From Pantoea sp. Ep11b (GTDB taxonomy: Bacteria; Pseudomonadota; Gammaproteobacteria; Enterobacterales; Enterobacteriaceae), in assembly GCF_040783975.1 (NCBI RefSeq), contig NZ_CP160631.1:744001-808000 (forward strand): a stretch of DNA of 64,000 nt, given 5' to 3'. The notes below the pieces were generated by a model. The model saw nothing but the letters and a program-made list of their open reading frames with translations. It was not told the origin of the DNA and searched no databases. Positions 1 to 9,481 of the stretch are shown here, piece after piece. How positions within the stretch are numbered: position 1 is the stretch's first letter; every line of letters begins with the position of its first letter. The position numbers were made by a program, and so were the translations under genes.

Positions 1-1939
1 ACTGCTTCTCCTCAAGCAGTTTCTCCACCACGCCAGGGTCGGCGAGGGTCGAGGTATCACCCAGATTACTGGTGTCGCCGGTGGCGATCTTGCGCAGAAT
101 ACGGCGCATGATTTTGCCCGAGCGGGTCTTCGGCAGAGAGTCGGTCCAGTGCAGCACGTCCGGTGTGGCGATGGGGCCGATCTCTTTGCGCACCCACTGC
201 CGCACGTCGCTGTAGAGCTCCGGCGACGGCTCTTCACCGTGGTTCAGGGTAATGTAGGCATAGATCGCCTGGCCTTTGATGCTGTGCGGGATCCCGACGA
301 CCGCCGCTTCGGCAATTTTCGGATGGGAAACCAGCGCCGACTCGATCTCGGCGGTGCCAAGCCGGTGACCCGAGACGTTGAGTACGTCATCGACGCGTCC
401 GGTGATCCAGTAGTAGCCATCTTCATCGCGACGGGCGCCGTCACCACTGAAGTAGACGTTTTTAAAGGTGGAGAAGTAGGTCTGCTCGAAGCGGTCGTGA
501 TCGCCATAGAGCGTACGCGCCTGGCCGGGCCAGGAGTCCGTGATCACCAGATTGCCCTCGCAGGCACCCTCCTGCGGCTGGCCTTCGTTGTCCACCAGTG
601 CCGGTTGCACGCCAAAGAAAGGACGGGTAGCGGAACCGGCTTTCAGCTCGGTTGCCCCTGGCAGCGGCGTGATCATGAAACCGCCGGTTTCGGTCTGCCA
701 CCACGTATCCACGATCGGGCAGCGGCTGTTGCCGATTTTCTTGTAGTACCACTCCCAGGCTTCCGGGTTAATCGGCTCGCCGACCGATCCCATAATGCGC
801 AGGCTGCTGCGGTCGGTGCCTTCAATCGCCTTGTCACCCTCGGCCATCAGCGCACGGATTGCCGTCGGCGCAGTGTAGAGCAGGGTAACTTTATGCTTGT
901 CGACCACCTCGGCCATGCGGCTTGGCGCTGGCCAGTTCGGCACCCCTTCAAACATCAGCGTGGTCGCCCCGCAGGCCAGCGGGCCATAGACCAGATAGCT
1001 GTGGCCCGTGACCCAGCCTACATCGGCGGTGCACCAGTAGATATCATCCTGATGGTAGTCAAAGACGAACTTGAAGGTGGTCGCGGCGTAGACCAGATAG
1101 CCGCCCGTGGTGTGCAGCACCCCTTTGGGCTTGCCGGTGGAGCCTGACGTATAAAGGATAAAGAGAGGATCTTCCGCGCCGACTTCGGCGGCAGAATGGT
1201 TGGTGCTGGCGTTCTGCATCAGGTCGTGCCACCAGCGATCGCGGCCTTCCACCCAACCGATATCTTTACCGGTGCGCTGGAACACCACAACGTTTTTCAC
1301 GCTGGTAACGTGAGGATTTTTTAAGGCGTCATCGACATTTTTCTTCAGCGGAATGCTGCGTCCGGCGCGGATCCCTTCGTCGGCGGTGATGACCAGCGAC
1401 GCACTGGAGTCGACGATACGCCCGGCAACCGCCTCCGGTGAAAAGCCGCCGAAGATGACCGAATGAACGGCACCGATACGCGCACAGGCGAGCATGGCGA
1501 CAGCCGCTTCGGGCACCATCGGCATATAGATCGCCACCACATCGCCTTTTTTCACCTCCAGCAGCTCCAGCACATTGGCGAAGCGACAGACTTCGGCGTG
1601 TAGCTGGCGGAAGGTCAGGGTTTTGCTTTCGCTGGCGTCGTCACCTTCCCAGATAATGGCGGGATGATCGCCGCGTGTGGCGAGATGACGGTCAAGGCAG
1701 TTTGCCGCCAGGTTGAGCGTGCCATCTTCGTACCAGCGAATATCAATGTTACCTGGCGCAAACGAGCAATTTTTCACCTTGCTGTAAGGCTTAATCCAGT
1801 CGAGGATTTTGCCCTGTTCACCCCAGAAACTGTCTGGATCATCGACAGATTGCTGATACATCGCCTGATACTGCTCTGCGGTAATCAGGGTGTTTGCTGC
1901 AATATTCTCTGGAACGGGATGTTTGTGTATTTGGCTCAT
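1..1939 (-). CDS. acs: Acetyl-CoA synthetase (3' end cut by window edge)
   Basis: Activates acetate with ATP and CoA to acetyl-CoA through an acetyl-AMP intermediate; a cytoplasmic AMP-forming ligase. The frame begins [14 protein letters not shown], as in E. coli Acs, and runs 646 codons to the window edge, ending LLEEKQ; by comparison with the 652-residue E. coli enzyme about six residues and the stop are missing. The AMP-binding P-loop [11 protein letters not shown] and the C-terminal [11 protein letters not shown], carrying the catalytic lysine that is acetylated in known Acs enzymes, are both intact. It is divergent from gltP across 585 bp. Identification is very secure. Confidence 0.97.
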   Translation of the reverse strand, partial: MSQIHKHPVPENIAANTLITAEQYQAMYQQSVDDPDSFWGEQGKILDWIKPYSKVKNCSFAPGNIDIRWYEDGTLNLAANCLDRHLATRGDHPAIIWEGDDASESKTLTFRQLHAEVCRFANVLELLEVKKGDVVAIYMPMVPEAAVAMLACARIGAVHSVIFGGFSPEAVAGRIVDSSASLVITADEGIRAGRSIPLKKNVDDALKNPHVTSVKNVVVFQRTGKDIGWVEGRDRWWHDLMQNASTNHSAAEVGAEDPLFILYTSGSTGKPKGVLHTTGGYLVYAATTFKFVFDYHQDDIYWCTADVGWVTGHSYLVYGPLACGATTLMFEGVPNWPAPSRMAEVVDKHKVTLLYTAPTAIRALMAEGDKAIEGTDRSSLRIMGSVGEPINPEAWEWYYKKIGNSRCPIVDTWWQTETGGFMITPLPGATELKAGSATRPFFGVQPALVDNEGQPQEGACEGNLVITDSWPGQARTLYGDHDRFEQTYFSTFKNVYFSGDGARRDEDGYYWITGRVDDVLNVSGHRLGTAEIESALVSHPKIAEAAVVGIPHSIKGQAIYAYITLNHGEEPSPELYSDVRQWVRKEIGPIATPDVLHWTDSLPKTRSGKIMRRILRKIATGDTSNLGDTSTLADPGVVEKLLEEKQ

Positions 1940-2524
1940 GGCGGATCTCCTTGAAGATGTTAATGATATGTCAATCAATGGTTAATTAAAGCCCGCCCAT
2001 AAGCTTTGTTTCTTTTTTGCGCCACAGATCACGGGATAAACCGTCTGCCAGGAAGTGTGAAGCCATTCTGATATTTCCGGTTAACTCTCTGGCGGCGATA
2101 GGGAATTAAGAAAGGGTGTCAGACGGGAATGCACTGGATAAAAAGCAAGCAAACGCGCCAGCCGCGTTTTTAATCCACTCTGCATAGCTATGCGGAAATT
2201 CATCTAAGTATTACTTTTCATAACAGCAGGTTAGGGATTTTTACTTCTGGCAGCACTTTATGCTACTTAGGTGGCTAACTTTTAATCGGATCCGCCAGGG
2301 GTTGCATTTACCACAGTGAAAATGGTACTTATCTCGCCCCTGTTCTGCAGGTATCAACTCAGACAGCGTCTGAATATGGGTATGAGAATCATCAGATTTT
2401 CATACGGGGCGCTGTTTCAAGACACCCTCTAATTTACCGGGCTTTTTGCTCACTCCCTGTGTGTATTGTCTTCTGCACCTTCGCAGTAGAGAAAAACGGG
2501 TTTTGACTGAGGAAATTACGCGTT
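1940..2524. other. acs-gltP divergent intergenic region
   Basis: This 585-bp spacer has no credible reading frame. It must hold promoters for both acs and gltP. It includes a weak CRP-like site at 2056-2071 and a 6-bp inverted repeat GTATGA/TCATAC around 2380-2405. I recognise no RNA gene in it. Confidence 0.5.
2056..2071. promoter_or_regulatory. Possible weak CRP site upstream of acs
   Basis: TGTGA-AGCCAT-TCTGA matches 8 of the 10 conserved CRP positions. In E. coli acs is CRP-activated, so a site here is expected, but the right half is poor and this call is tentative. Confidence 0.25.
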
Positions 2525-3826
2525 ATGAAAGGTTTTAAAATCAGCCTGGCCTGGCAGATTCTGACAGCCCTGGTGCTTGGCATCATCGTGGGTGCTGTGT
2601 TGCATAATCAGCCAGACAATCGTGAATGGTTAGTCACCAACATTCTCAGTCCTGCGGGCGATATCTTTATTCATCTTATCAAGATGATTGTGGTACCGAT
2701 TGTGATCTCATCCCTGATTGTCGGCATCGCTGGCGTCGGTGATGCAAAGAAGCTGGGACGCATCGGCGTCAAAACGATTCTCTACTTTGAAGTGATCACC
2801 ACCATTGCCATTGTGGTCGGTATTACGCTGGCCAACGTATTTCAACCCGGCACCGGCATCGATATGTCAACGCTGGCAACGGTGGACATCTCTAAATATG
2901 AAGCGACAACGGCAGAAGTCCAGGGTGGCCCGCACAGCCTGGTGACCACGATTCTGTCGCTGATCCCGCAGAACATCTTCGCTTCCATGGCGAAGGGCGA
3001 CATGCTGCCGATTATCTTTTTCTCGGTGCTGTTTGGCTTAGGCCTGTCGTCACTGCCGTCAGCGCAGCGCGATCCGCTGGTGAACCTGTTCCGTGGCGTT
3101 TCTGAAGCGATGTTTAAAGTGACCCACATGATCATGCGTTATGCGCCGGTAGGGGTATTTGCGCTGATTGCGGTGACCATTGCGAACTTCGGCTTCGCTT
3201 CACTGTGGCCACTGGCGAAGCTGGTGCTGCTGGTTTACGCGGCGATCCTCTTCTTCGCCTTTGTGGTGCTGGGTGGGGTTGCGCGCTTCTGTAAGCTGCG
3301 GATCACCACGCTGATGCGTATCCTGAAAGATGAGCTGATCCTCTCTTACTCGACCTCCAGCTCAGAAACCGTGTTACCGCGTATTATGGAGAAGATGGAA
3401 GCCTACGGCGCGCCGAAAGCGATTACCAGCTTCGTGGTGCCGACCGGTTACTCGTTTAACCTGGATGGTTCGACGCTCTATCAGAGTATCGCGGCGATCT
3501 TTATTGCGCAGCTCTATGGCATCGACCTGTCGCTGACCGACGAGATCGTGCTGGTACTGACGCTGATGGTGACCTCAAAAGGGATCGCTGGCGTGCCGGG
3601 CGTCTCGTTCGTGGTGCTGCTGGCGACGCTGGGCAGCGTCGGCATTCCGCTGGAAGGCCTGGCGTTTATCGCCGGTGTTGACCGTATCATGGATATGGCG
3701 CGTACCGCGCTGAACGTGGTCGGTAACGCGCTGGCGGTGCTGGTGATTGCCCGCTGGGAAAACCAGTTCGACGCTGAACAGGCGAAACAGTATGAGCTGC
3801 AGTTGCGGACACAGACCGCAGACTGA
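2525..3826 (+). CDS. gltP: Proton/glutamate-aspartate symporter
   Basis: Inner-membrane carrier of the DAACS family that imports glutamate and aspartate with protons. The 433-residue product is close to the 437 residues of E. coli GltP. It shows the family hallmarks: a serine-rich hairpin (SYSTSSSETVLPR, about residues 278-290), the helix motif GYSFNLDGSTLY (about 309-320) and a late MARTALNVVGNA segment that forms part of the substrate site. A GAGGAA ribosome-binding site precedes the ATG. It stands alone, followed by a strong terminator. A related DAACS transporter such as DctA is less likely because length and sequence follow GltP. Confidence 0.93.
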   Translation: MKGFKISLAWQILTALVLGIIVGAVLHNQPDNREWLVTNILSPAGDIFIHLIKMIVVPIVISSLIVGIAGVGDAKKLGRIGVKTILYFEVITTIAIVVGITLANVFQPGTGIDMSTLATVDISKYEATTAEVQGGPHSLVTTILSLIPQNIFASMAKGDMLPIIFFSVLFGLGLSSLPSAQRDPLVNLFRGVSEAMFKVTHMIMRYAPVGVFALIAVTIANFGFASLWPLAKLVLLVYAAILFFAFVVLGGVARFCKLRITTLMRILKDELILSYSTSSSETVLPRIMEKMEAYGAPKAITSFVVPTGYSFNLDGSTLYQSIAAIFIAQLYGIDLSLTDEIVLVLTLMVTSKGIAGVPGVSFVVLLATLGSVGIPLEGLAFIAGVDRIMDMARTALNVVGNALAVLVIARWENQFDAEQAKQYELQLRTQTAD

Positions 3827-3847
3827 TCAGGGTTCTGACAAAGACAA

Positions 3848-3876
3848 GGGCTCAACGAAAGTTGGGCCCTTTTGTT
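3848..3876 (+). terminator. Rho-independent terminator of gltP
   Basis: A 9-bp stem GGGCTCAAC / GTTGGGCCC with a GAAA tetraloop is followed by a T-rich run, 21 bp after the gltP stop. Confidence 0.85.
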
Positions 3877-3984
3877 TTGCGGGCTTTTGCGGGCGCCTGG
3901 GTCATCCCTGCCAGAGACCCTGTCAGCAGCCACAGAGCAACCTGCAGCCAGAGAAGGGCCATCTGAAAAGGAAAGCGTCCCACG

Positions 3985-4185
3985 CAGGCCTGGCATCATG
4001 GATGACGTATTCAGCCTGACGATCGGGTGAACCATTTCTGACCGGTTCCGAATGTCCGGCCACGCCACTGCCCGGCAAATCACAGCCTCCAGTCCCGCGT
4101 GTCGGGCAGCCTGCGTAAACGCACCACTGGTCAGCCCGGCCTCTGCAACATGACTTACCCCGCATCCATTAAAAAAAGATCTCAC
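3985..4185 (-). pseudogene. Possible remnant of a TetR-type regulator
   Basis: On the minus strand one frame reads GVSHVAEAGLTSGAFTQ near its start, which resembles the helix-turn-helix core of TetR proteins (GVS-x-x-AEAAGLT-x-GAFY). It lacks the helix before that motif, and the HFxSK motif that should follow is missing, so no intact regulator is possible. A separate minus frame around 3900-3960 encodes a hydrophobic stretch (MALLWLQVALWLLTGSLAG), possibly debris of another gene. It lies between gltP and murQ, where E. coli has no such gene. I read it as a relic, with low confidence. Confidence 0.3.
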
Positions 4186-4205
4186 CCAATGAATTAATCA
4201 TTCGC

Positions 4206-4236
4206 TATGATAGCTTTTATATCGAATAATTTATTC
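4206..4236 (+). promoter_or_regulatory. murQP promoter -10 and palindromic operator candidate
   Basis: A TATGAT -10 hexamer at 4206-4211 is followed by a perfect 13-bp palindrome GAATAATTTATTC at 4224-4236; a near-palindrome AATGAATTAATCATT lies just upstream at 4189-4203. No good -35 box is visible. The palindrome falls where a repressor would block initiation. In E. coli murQP is repressed by MurR, but no murR is adjacent here. Confidence 0.45.
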
Positions 4237-4252
4237 CTTAGCGGAGCCCGCC

Positions 4253-5164
4253 ATGAAACTCGACCTCAGCCAGATGATCACCGAAGGCCGCAATCCGGCC
4301 AGCCAGAACATTGATGAACTCTCTACGGAAGCGATGCTGCGCGTCATTAATGACGAGGACAAAAAGGTGGCACTGGCGGTTGAGGCCATTGTGCCGCAGA
4401 TCGCGGCAGCCGTTGACGCCATCTGCGCGGCGTTTCAGGCCGGTGGACGCCTGATCTACGCTGGCGCGGGCACCTCCGGGCGACTGGGCATACTGGATGC
4501 AAGCGAATGCCCGCCCACTTTTGGCACCCCGCGCGAACAGGTGATCGGCCTGATTGCGGGAGGGCACACTGCCATCCTGCAGGCGGTCGAAAACGCCGAG
4601 GATAACCGGGAGCAGGGCGCACAGGACCTGAAAGATATTCACTTCAGCCGCGACGATGTGCTGGTGGGGATCGCCGCCAGCGGCCGTACCCCTTACGTGC
4701 TGGGGGCGCTGGCCTGGGCGAACGAACTCGGTGCCACCACCGTGGCGCTCACCTGCAATCCGGGCAGCGCGATGTCACAGGTTGCCGCGATTGCGCTTAC
4801 GCCGGTCGTCGGCCCGGAAGTGGTCACCGGCTCGTCACGCATGAAAGCGGGCACGGCGCAGAAACTGGTGCTCAACATGCTCACCACCGGATCGATGATC
4901 CGCAGCGGAAAAGTGTATGGCAACCTGATGGTGGATGTGGAGGCGACTAACCAGAAGCTGGTGCAGCGCCAGGTCAATATCGTCATGCAGGCGACAGACT
5001 GCGATGACGCCACCGCCCGCACCGCGCTCTCCGCCTGCGGCGGTCACTGCAAAACCGCCATTCTGATGGTGCTGGCCGATCTGGATGCCGATACCGCGAA
5101 AACGCTGCTGAGCCAGCATCAGGGCTTTATCCGTCAGGCGCTGCAGGCGGCGGGAGCACGCTGA
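4253..5164 (+). CDS. murQ: N-acetylmuramic acid 6-phosphate etherase
   Basis: Cleaves the lactyl ether of MurNAc-6-phosphate to give GlcNAc-6-phosphate and D-lactate in peptidoglycan recycling; cytoplasmic. The 303-residue protein is a SIS-domain etherase of usual length. The sugar-phosphate loop and active-site region read [19 protein letters not shown] (about residues 71-89), and a second SIS signature [16 protein letters not shown] is near 194-209. A GGAG ribosome-binding site precedes the ATG. The stop overlaps the murP start in TGATG, so both are cotranscribed and probably translationally coupled. The usual neighbour murR is absent. Confidence 0.96.
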   Translation: MKLDLSQMITEGRNPASQNIDELSTEAMLRVINDEDKKVALAVEAIVPQIAAAVDAICAAFQAGGRLIYAGAGTSGRLGILDASECPPTFGTPREQVIGLIAGGHTAILQAVENAEDNREQGAQDLKDIHFSRDDVLVGIAASGRTPYVLGALAWANELGATTVALTCNPGSAMSQVAAIALTPVVGPEVVTGSSRMKAGTAQKLVLNMLTTGSMIRSGKVYGNLMVDVEATNQKLVQRQVNIVMQATDCDDATARTALSACGGHCKTAILMVLADLDADTAKTLLSQHQGFIRQALQAAGAR

Positions 5165-6618
5165 TGGCCACAATCACCGAAGCACTGTTGCGTGAGATCC
5201 TGCAGGCGGTCGGTGGCGCGCAGAATATCGCGGCCTGTGGTCACTGCATGACGCGGCTCCGGCTCACGCTTAACCAGCCGGAGCAGGCGGATGTGAAGCG
5301 GTTAAAAAGCCTGCCCGGCGTGCTGGGCGTTATCGACAGCGATGCCCAGTTACAGATCGTTGTCGGCCCCGGTAAGGCGCAGACCGCCGCTGAGGGAATG
5401 CAGAGTCTGCTGGCGCAGGATGACACCGCCCGGCCACCGCAGGATGATGCGATGGAACTCAGCCAGCTGGCGGCGCAGAAAAAGCAGCAGATGAAGGCGA
5501 AGCAGACCCGCGGCGTGCATCAGTTTCTGTCACGTTTTGCGACCATCTTCACGCCGCTGATCCCCGGCTTTATTGGTGCCGGACTGCTGCTGGGTTTTGC
5601 CACGCTGATTGAACAGAGTCTCCATCTTAATGCGCCCGGCGATCATGCGCCCTGGCTGCTGCACACCGTGGCCTACATGAAGGTCTTTGGCAAAGGGCTG
5701 TTCACCTTTCTCAGCATCCTGATTGGCTACAACGCACAGAAGGCGTTTGGCGGCAGCGGTGTGAATGGCGCCATTATCGCCTCGCTGTTTGTGCTCGGCT
5801 ATGTACCAACCGCCACGACCGGCTACTACAGCGGCATGGAGAGCTTTTTCGGCCTGACCATCGACCCGCGCGGCAACATTATCGGCGTGCTGATGGCGGC
5901 GATTATCGGTGCGTGGATTGAGAAACAGCTGCGCAGAATCATTCCCGACAACCTCGATATGATCCTCACCTCGCTGTTTACCCTGCTGATCACGGGTGCC
6001 ATCACCTATCTGCTGATCATGCCGCTGGGTGGCGAACTGTTTAAAGGGATGTCGTGGCTGTTTATCCATCTCAACAGCAACCCCTTTGGCTGTGCGGTGC
6101 TGGCCGGGCTGTTCCTGATCGCGGTGATGTTCGGCATCCATCAGGGCTTTATTCCGGTCTACTTTGCGCTGATGGAGACGCAGGGCTTCAACTCACTGTT
6201 CCCGATTCTGGCGATGGCCGGTGCAGGGCAGGTCGGCGCCTCGCTGGCCCTGTGGTGCAAAGCCGAAAAGGGGGCGCTGCTGCGGGCGCAGATTAAAGGG
6301 GCGATTGTGCCGGGTCTGCTGGGCGTCGGTGAACCGCTGATTTACGGGGTGACGCTGCCGCGCCTTAAGCCCTTTATCACCGCCTGTGGCGGCGGGGCAC
6401 TGGGCGGTTTCTTCATCGGCCTGGTGGCGTGGCTGGGCCTGCCGGTCGGGATGAACACCGTCTTCGGGCCGTCCGGGCTGGTGACGCTGCCGCTGATGAC
6501 CTCCAGCCAGGGGATCTTCGCCGGTATGGCGGTTTACCTGGCCGGGCTGATCGTGGCGTGGACCGGCGGATTCCTGCTGACCTGGTGGTTTGGCAGCCGG
6601 GGTGTCGATCTGAGCTGA
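5164..6618 (+). CDS. murP: PTS MurNAc-specific EIIBC component
   Basis: Takes up N-acetylmuramic acid across the inner membrane and phosphorylates it to MurNAc-6-P, the MurQ substrate. The N-terminal EIIB domain (residues 1 to about 90) has the phosphorylation cysteine Cys28 in [13 protein letters not shown] charged linker near 100-120 leads into the multi-helix EIIC domain. There is no EIIA domain, so the phosphate must come from a separate EIIA; E. coli MurP uses the glucose EIIA. At 484 residues it is near the 474 of E. coli MurP. It overlaps murQ by one base and ends before a good terminator. Confidence 0.95.
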   Translation: MATITEALLREILQAVGGAQNIAACGHCMTRLRLTLNQPEQADVKRLKSLPGVLGVIDSDAQLQIVVGPGKAQTAAEGMQSLLAQDDTARPPQDDAMELSQLAAQKKQQMKAKQTRGVHQFLSRFATIFTPLIPGFIGAGLLLGFATLIEQSLHLNAPGDHAPWLLHTVAYMKVFGKGLFTFLSILIGYNAQKAFGGSGVNGAIIASLFVLGYVPTATTGYYSGMESFFGLTIDPRGNIIGVLMAAIIGAWIEKQLRRIIPDNLDMILTSLFTLLITGAITYLLIMPLGGELFKGMSWLFIHLNSNPFGCAVLAGLFLIAVMFGIHQGFIPVYFALMETQGFNSLFPILAMAGAGQVGASLALWCKAEKGALLRAQIKGAIVPGLLGVGEPLIYGVTLPRLKPFITACGGGALGGFFIGLVAWLGLPVGMNTVFGPSGLVTLPLMTSSQGIFAGMAVYLAGLIVAWTGGFLLTWWFGSRGVDLS

Positions 6619-6672
6619 CTGACGGCCCGAACCCTCCAGCCGGGCTAACCGATAACCTGTCAGTAAAAGTGT

Positions 6673-6700
6673 GAAAGCCGCTGCAAAGCGGCTTTTTTCG
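6673..6700 (+). terminator. Terminator of murQP
   Basis: The stem AAAGCCGC / GCGGCTTT with a short loop is followed by a T run, about 55 bp past the murP stop. Confidence 0.8.
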
Positions 6701-6723
6701 CGGCGGAAATTTAACAAAAACAC

Positions 6724-6751
6724 TAAAGAGAGTCTCAAATGATGCCGAAAA
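6724..6751 (+). promoter_or_regulatory. Sigma-28 (FliA) type promoter of aer
   Basis: TAAA at 6724-6727 and GCCGAAAA at 6744-6751, separated by 16 bp, match the flagellar sigma consensus TAAA-N15-GCCGATAA with 7 of 8 bases in the -10 and one extra spacer base. E. coli aer is FliA-dependent, which fits. The leader to the aer start is about 85 nt. Confidence 0.6.
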
Positions 6752-6844
6752 CATAAAAAATGGTAATCGTTATCTCTCAGCCCGCCGTTTACACGCAGGC
6801 TCTCCGGCTGTCGCGTGCAAACGCCGGGTTTTTAAGGACCCGTA

Positions 6845-8389
6845 ATGCGTAACAATCAACCTGTCTCTCAGCATGAATATCTGTTCGACGATCATGCGAC
6901 CCTGATGTCGACCACCGATCTCAATAGCTATATCACCTACGCAAATGATGCCTTTATCGACGTGAGTGGATTCACTGCCGACGAGATCAATGGCCAGCCG
7001 CATAACCTCGTCCGTCATCCCGATATGCCGCCAGAAGCCTTTGCCGACATGTGGGCGACGTTAAAACAGGGCGAACCCTGGACCGCGCTGGTCAAAAACC
7101 GCCGTAAAAATGGCGATCACTACTGGGTAAGAGCGAACGCCATTCCGGTGGTGCGTGACGGCAAAGTGCAGGGCTACATGTCAGTGCGGACCAAACCGAC
7201 GGCAGAAGAGGTGCGGCAGAGCGAAGCGCTCTATCAGGATTTCCGCGAGGGGCGTGCCAGAGGACGACGTTTTTACAAGGGTCTGCTGGTTCACAGCGGC
7301 TGGCGTCGTCCCTTCTCGCTTCTGAAGACGCTGCCCCTGCGCTGGCGGATCCGCAGCACCCTGCTGATGATGCTCCCGCTCTCCATCGCCGGCGTCTGGG
7401 CGCTGAGTGTCTCCTCTGGGGCGCTGGCTGGCTTTAGCGCGGGCATGGCGGGTCTGCTTCTGCTCAGTAGCCTGTGGCTGGAACAGCAGATTTCGCGCCC
7501 TGTCGAACGGATGTGTCAGCAGGCGCTGAGCGTTGCGACCGGGGCGAATCACAAAGTAGAACAGATGGATCGGGTGGATGAGATCGGTGTGACGCTGCGC
7601 GCTATCGGCCAGCTCGGTCTGATGTTCCGCTGGCTGGTGGATGATGTCAGCGGTCAGGCGATCACAGTATTAAGCGCCAGCGACGCCATCGCCCGCAGCA
7701 ACAGCGAGCTGAGCCGCCGGACCGAGCAGGCCGCTGCCAATGTGCAGCAGACGGCAGCCACCATGAACGAAATGACCGCCACGGTGAAGAGCAACACCGA
7801 AACGGCCAACGAAGTGAATATGCTCTCGGCTGATACCAGCAATGCCGCCATCAAAGGCGGCAGCGTGATGAACGAGATGATGGGCATCATGGGCGAAATC
7901 GCGGACAGTTCAAAGCGGATCGCCAACATTACCAGCGTGATCGACGGCATCGCTTTCCAGACCAACATTCTGGCGCTGAATGCCGCTGTCGAAGCCGCCC
8001 GGGCAGGCGAGCAGGGCAAAGGGTTTGCGGTGGTGGCGGGTGAAGTGCGCAGCCTTGCACAGCGCAGTGCCAAAGCCGCCAGCGAAATTAAAACGCTGGT
8101 GGAAACCAGCGCCAGCCGCGTTCAGTCAGGTAATAACCACGCCAGCACGGCGGGTATGACGATGCAGGATATTGTCTCGCAGGTGCAGAATGTGACCGCG
8201 CTGATTGCCCAGATCAGCGCCGCGACGGCGGAACAGGCGACGGCGCTCAGCGAGGTCAGCACCGCAGTAGAAGATCTGGATGACATCACGCATCAGAACG
8301 CAGCCCGCGTCGCTGAAAGCGCCGAGGCGTCAGATCGCATGACCCATCAGGCTAACCGTCTGGTGGAAGCGATCAGCGTCTTCCGTTAA
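6845..8389 (+). CDS. aer: Aerotaxis receptor (PAS-MCP)
   Basis: Senses redox state through an FAD-bearing PAS domain and signals to CheA/CheW. The N-terminal PAS domain (about residues 10-120) carries the Aer-typical stretches [34 protein letters not shown] and [15 protein letters not shown]. Two hydrophobic segments near 170-215 form the membrane anchor, then a HAMP-like segment, then the MCP signalling domain with the conserved hairpin tip [20 protein letters not shown] (about 371-390). No periplasmic sensor loop and no C-terminal receptor pentapeptide are present, as in E. coli Aer (506 residues; here 514). An AAGGA site sits 6 nt before the ATG. Confidence 0.93.
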   Translation: MRNNQPVSQHEYLFDDHATLMSTTDLNSYITYANDAFIDVSGFTADEINGQPHNLVRHPDMPPEAFADMWATLKQGEPWTALVKNRRKNGDHYWVRANAIPVVRDGKVQGYMSVRTKPTAEEVRQSEALYQDFREGRARGRRFYKGLLVHSGWRRPFSLLKTLPLRWRIRSTLLMMLPLSIAGVWALSVSSGALAGFSAGMAGLLLLSSLWLEQQISRPVERMCQQALSVATGANHKVEQMDRVDEIGVTLRAIGQLGLMFRWLVDDVSGQAITVLSASDAIARSNSELSRRTEQAAANVQQTAATMNEMTATVKSNTETANEVNMLSADTSNAAIKGGSVMNEMMGIMGEIADSSKRIANITSVIDGIAFQTNILALNAAVEAARAGEQGKGFAVVAGEVRSLAQRSAKAASEIKTLVETSASRVQSGNNHASTAGMTMQDIVSQVQNVTALIAQISAATAEQATALSEVSTAVEDLDDITHQNAARVAESAEASDRMTHQANRLVEAISVFR

Positions 8390-8411
8390 CTGCGAAGCGT
8401 AAGCTGCCTGG

Positions 8412-9377
8412 TTAAGACGCCAGCGCCTGCGGGCCTTCACGCCCGGCCCGCAGCGCCCCCGGCGACTGGCCAACAATCCGCTTAAAGGCGCGGCTGAACG
8501 CCGCAATCGAGCCGTAGCCGAGATGAAACGCGACGGCCTCCACGGCTTCACCGTTATTCACAATCCGCTGGACCGCCAGCCGCATCCGCAGTTCCGTCAG
8601 ATAACGCAACGGCGTCATGCCGGTGGCGTTGAGAAACCGCCCGGCAAACACCGAACGCGAACAGCCCGCCACGCTGGCCAGCCGCGCGACCGTCCAGTTT
8701 TCGCCGGGATCGCGATGCATGGCGGCTATCGCCTGGCTGAGGCGGGGATCGCGCATCGCCTGCACCAGCCCGGTGGATTCTCCACAGCCGTTCTCCACCC
8801 AGCCGCGCACGATCAGGGCGGCGACCACATCGGCCAGACGCGACAGAATACCGGCGAATCCGGCCTGACGGGTGCGGGATTCCCGCTCCATTGCCGCCAG
8901 AATCGGCTGAATTTCCGGGTACTGTGACAGCAGGGTGCTCACCAGCATCACATCCGGCATGGTGTTGATCAGCGGCTGCATCCCGCCCAGTTCAAATGCC
9001 ATGCAGGCGCTGAACAGCAGTACGCTGTGCTCGTCATCGCAGGCCCCTTCCGGCGCGGCGATCGTGCAGACGCTGTCGCAGAGCGGCTTGCTCGCCATGT
9101 TCTTAATACACTGGCAGGTTGCCTCTTCGCTGGAGATCAGGCTGTGCGGCTTACCGTGCGGCACCAGCAGCGCATCGCCACTGTTGAGCTGAATCAGCTC
9201 GCCAGAGGCACTGCGCACCAGCAGCGAACCGCGTCCGACAAAGTGAAACTGCGCCCGGCCCGGTGCGTAGTCGTAATGCAAACCGAAAGGCGCACTTACC
9301 GCGATACGCTGGTAGTTGACGCCATACAGGCGCATGCCCATCAGCAGCTCGCTGGTCAGATCTCCATAGTGGCTCAT
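8412..9377 (-). CDS. AraC-family regulator with cupin sensor domain
   Basis: A 321-residue transcription factor. The N-terminal half (about 1-170) is a cupin-like sensor containing GDALLVPHGKPH; the C-terminal 100 residues hold two helix-turn-helix motifs, the first near SVAGCSRSVFAGRFL and the second ending in the family signature VAFHLGYGSIAAFSRAFKR. It matches the cupin_6/AraC group that commonly sits divergent from an exporter or oxidoreductase. Here it is divergent from the NepI-like exporter with about 100 bp between starts, so it likely controls that gene. Inducer unknown. Confidence 0.85.
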   Translation of the reverse strand: MSHYGDLTSELLMGMRLYGVNYQRIAVSAPFGLHYDYAPGRAQFHFVGRGSLLVRSASGELIQLNSGDALLVPHGKPHSLISSEEATCQCIKNMASKPLCDSVCTIAAPEGACDDEHSVLLFSACMAFELGGMQPLINTMPDVMLVSTLLSQYPEIQPILAAMERESRTRQAGFAGILSRLADVVAALIVRGWVENGCGESTGLVQAMRDPRLSQAIAAMHRDPGENWTVARLASVAGCSRSVFAGRFLNATGMTPLRYLTELRMRLAVQRIVNNGEAVEAVAFHLGYGSIAAFSRAFKRIVGQSPGALRAGREGPQALAS

Positions 9378-9481
9378 AGTATTCCAGACGAATTATCAAA
9401 AATGAAGGTGTAAGCATCATAGATCGTCCTGGTCCGACACTCTATGCTCACACTCACTTTTTTATCTTCCGGAGAAGCAGC

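Noticed and set aside
149-1147. Long plus-strand open frame
   Set aside because: It is antisense to acs, whose product is unmistakable; the frame has no ribosome-binding site and no family features.
2380-2405. Inverted repeat GTATGA/TCATAC upstream of gltP
   Set aside because: Arms of 6 bp around a long spacer are likely by chance in 585 bp, and no known regulator site fits.
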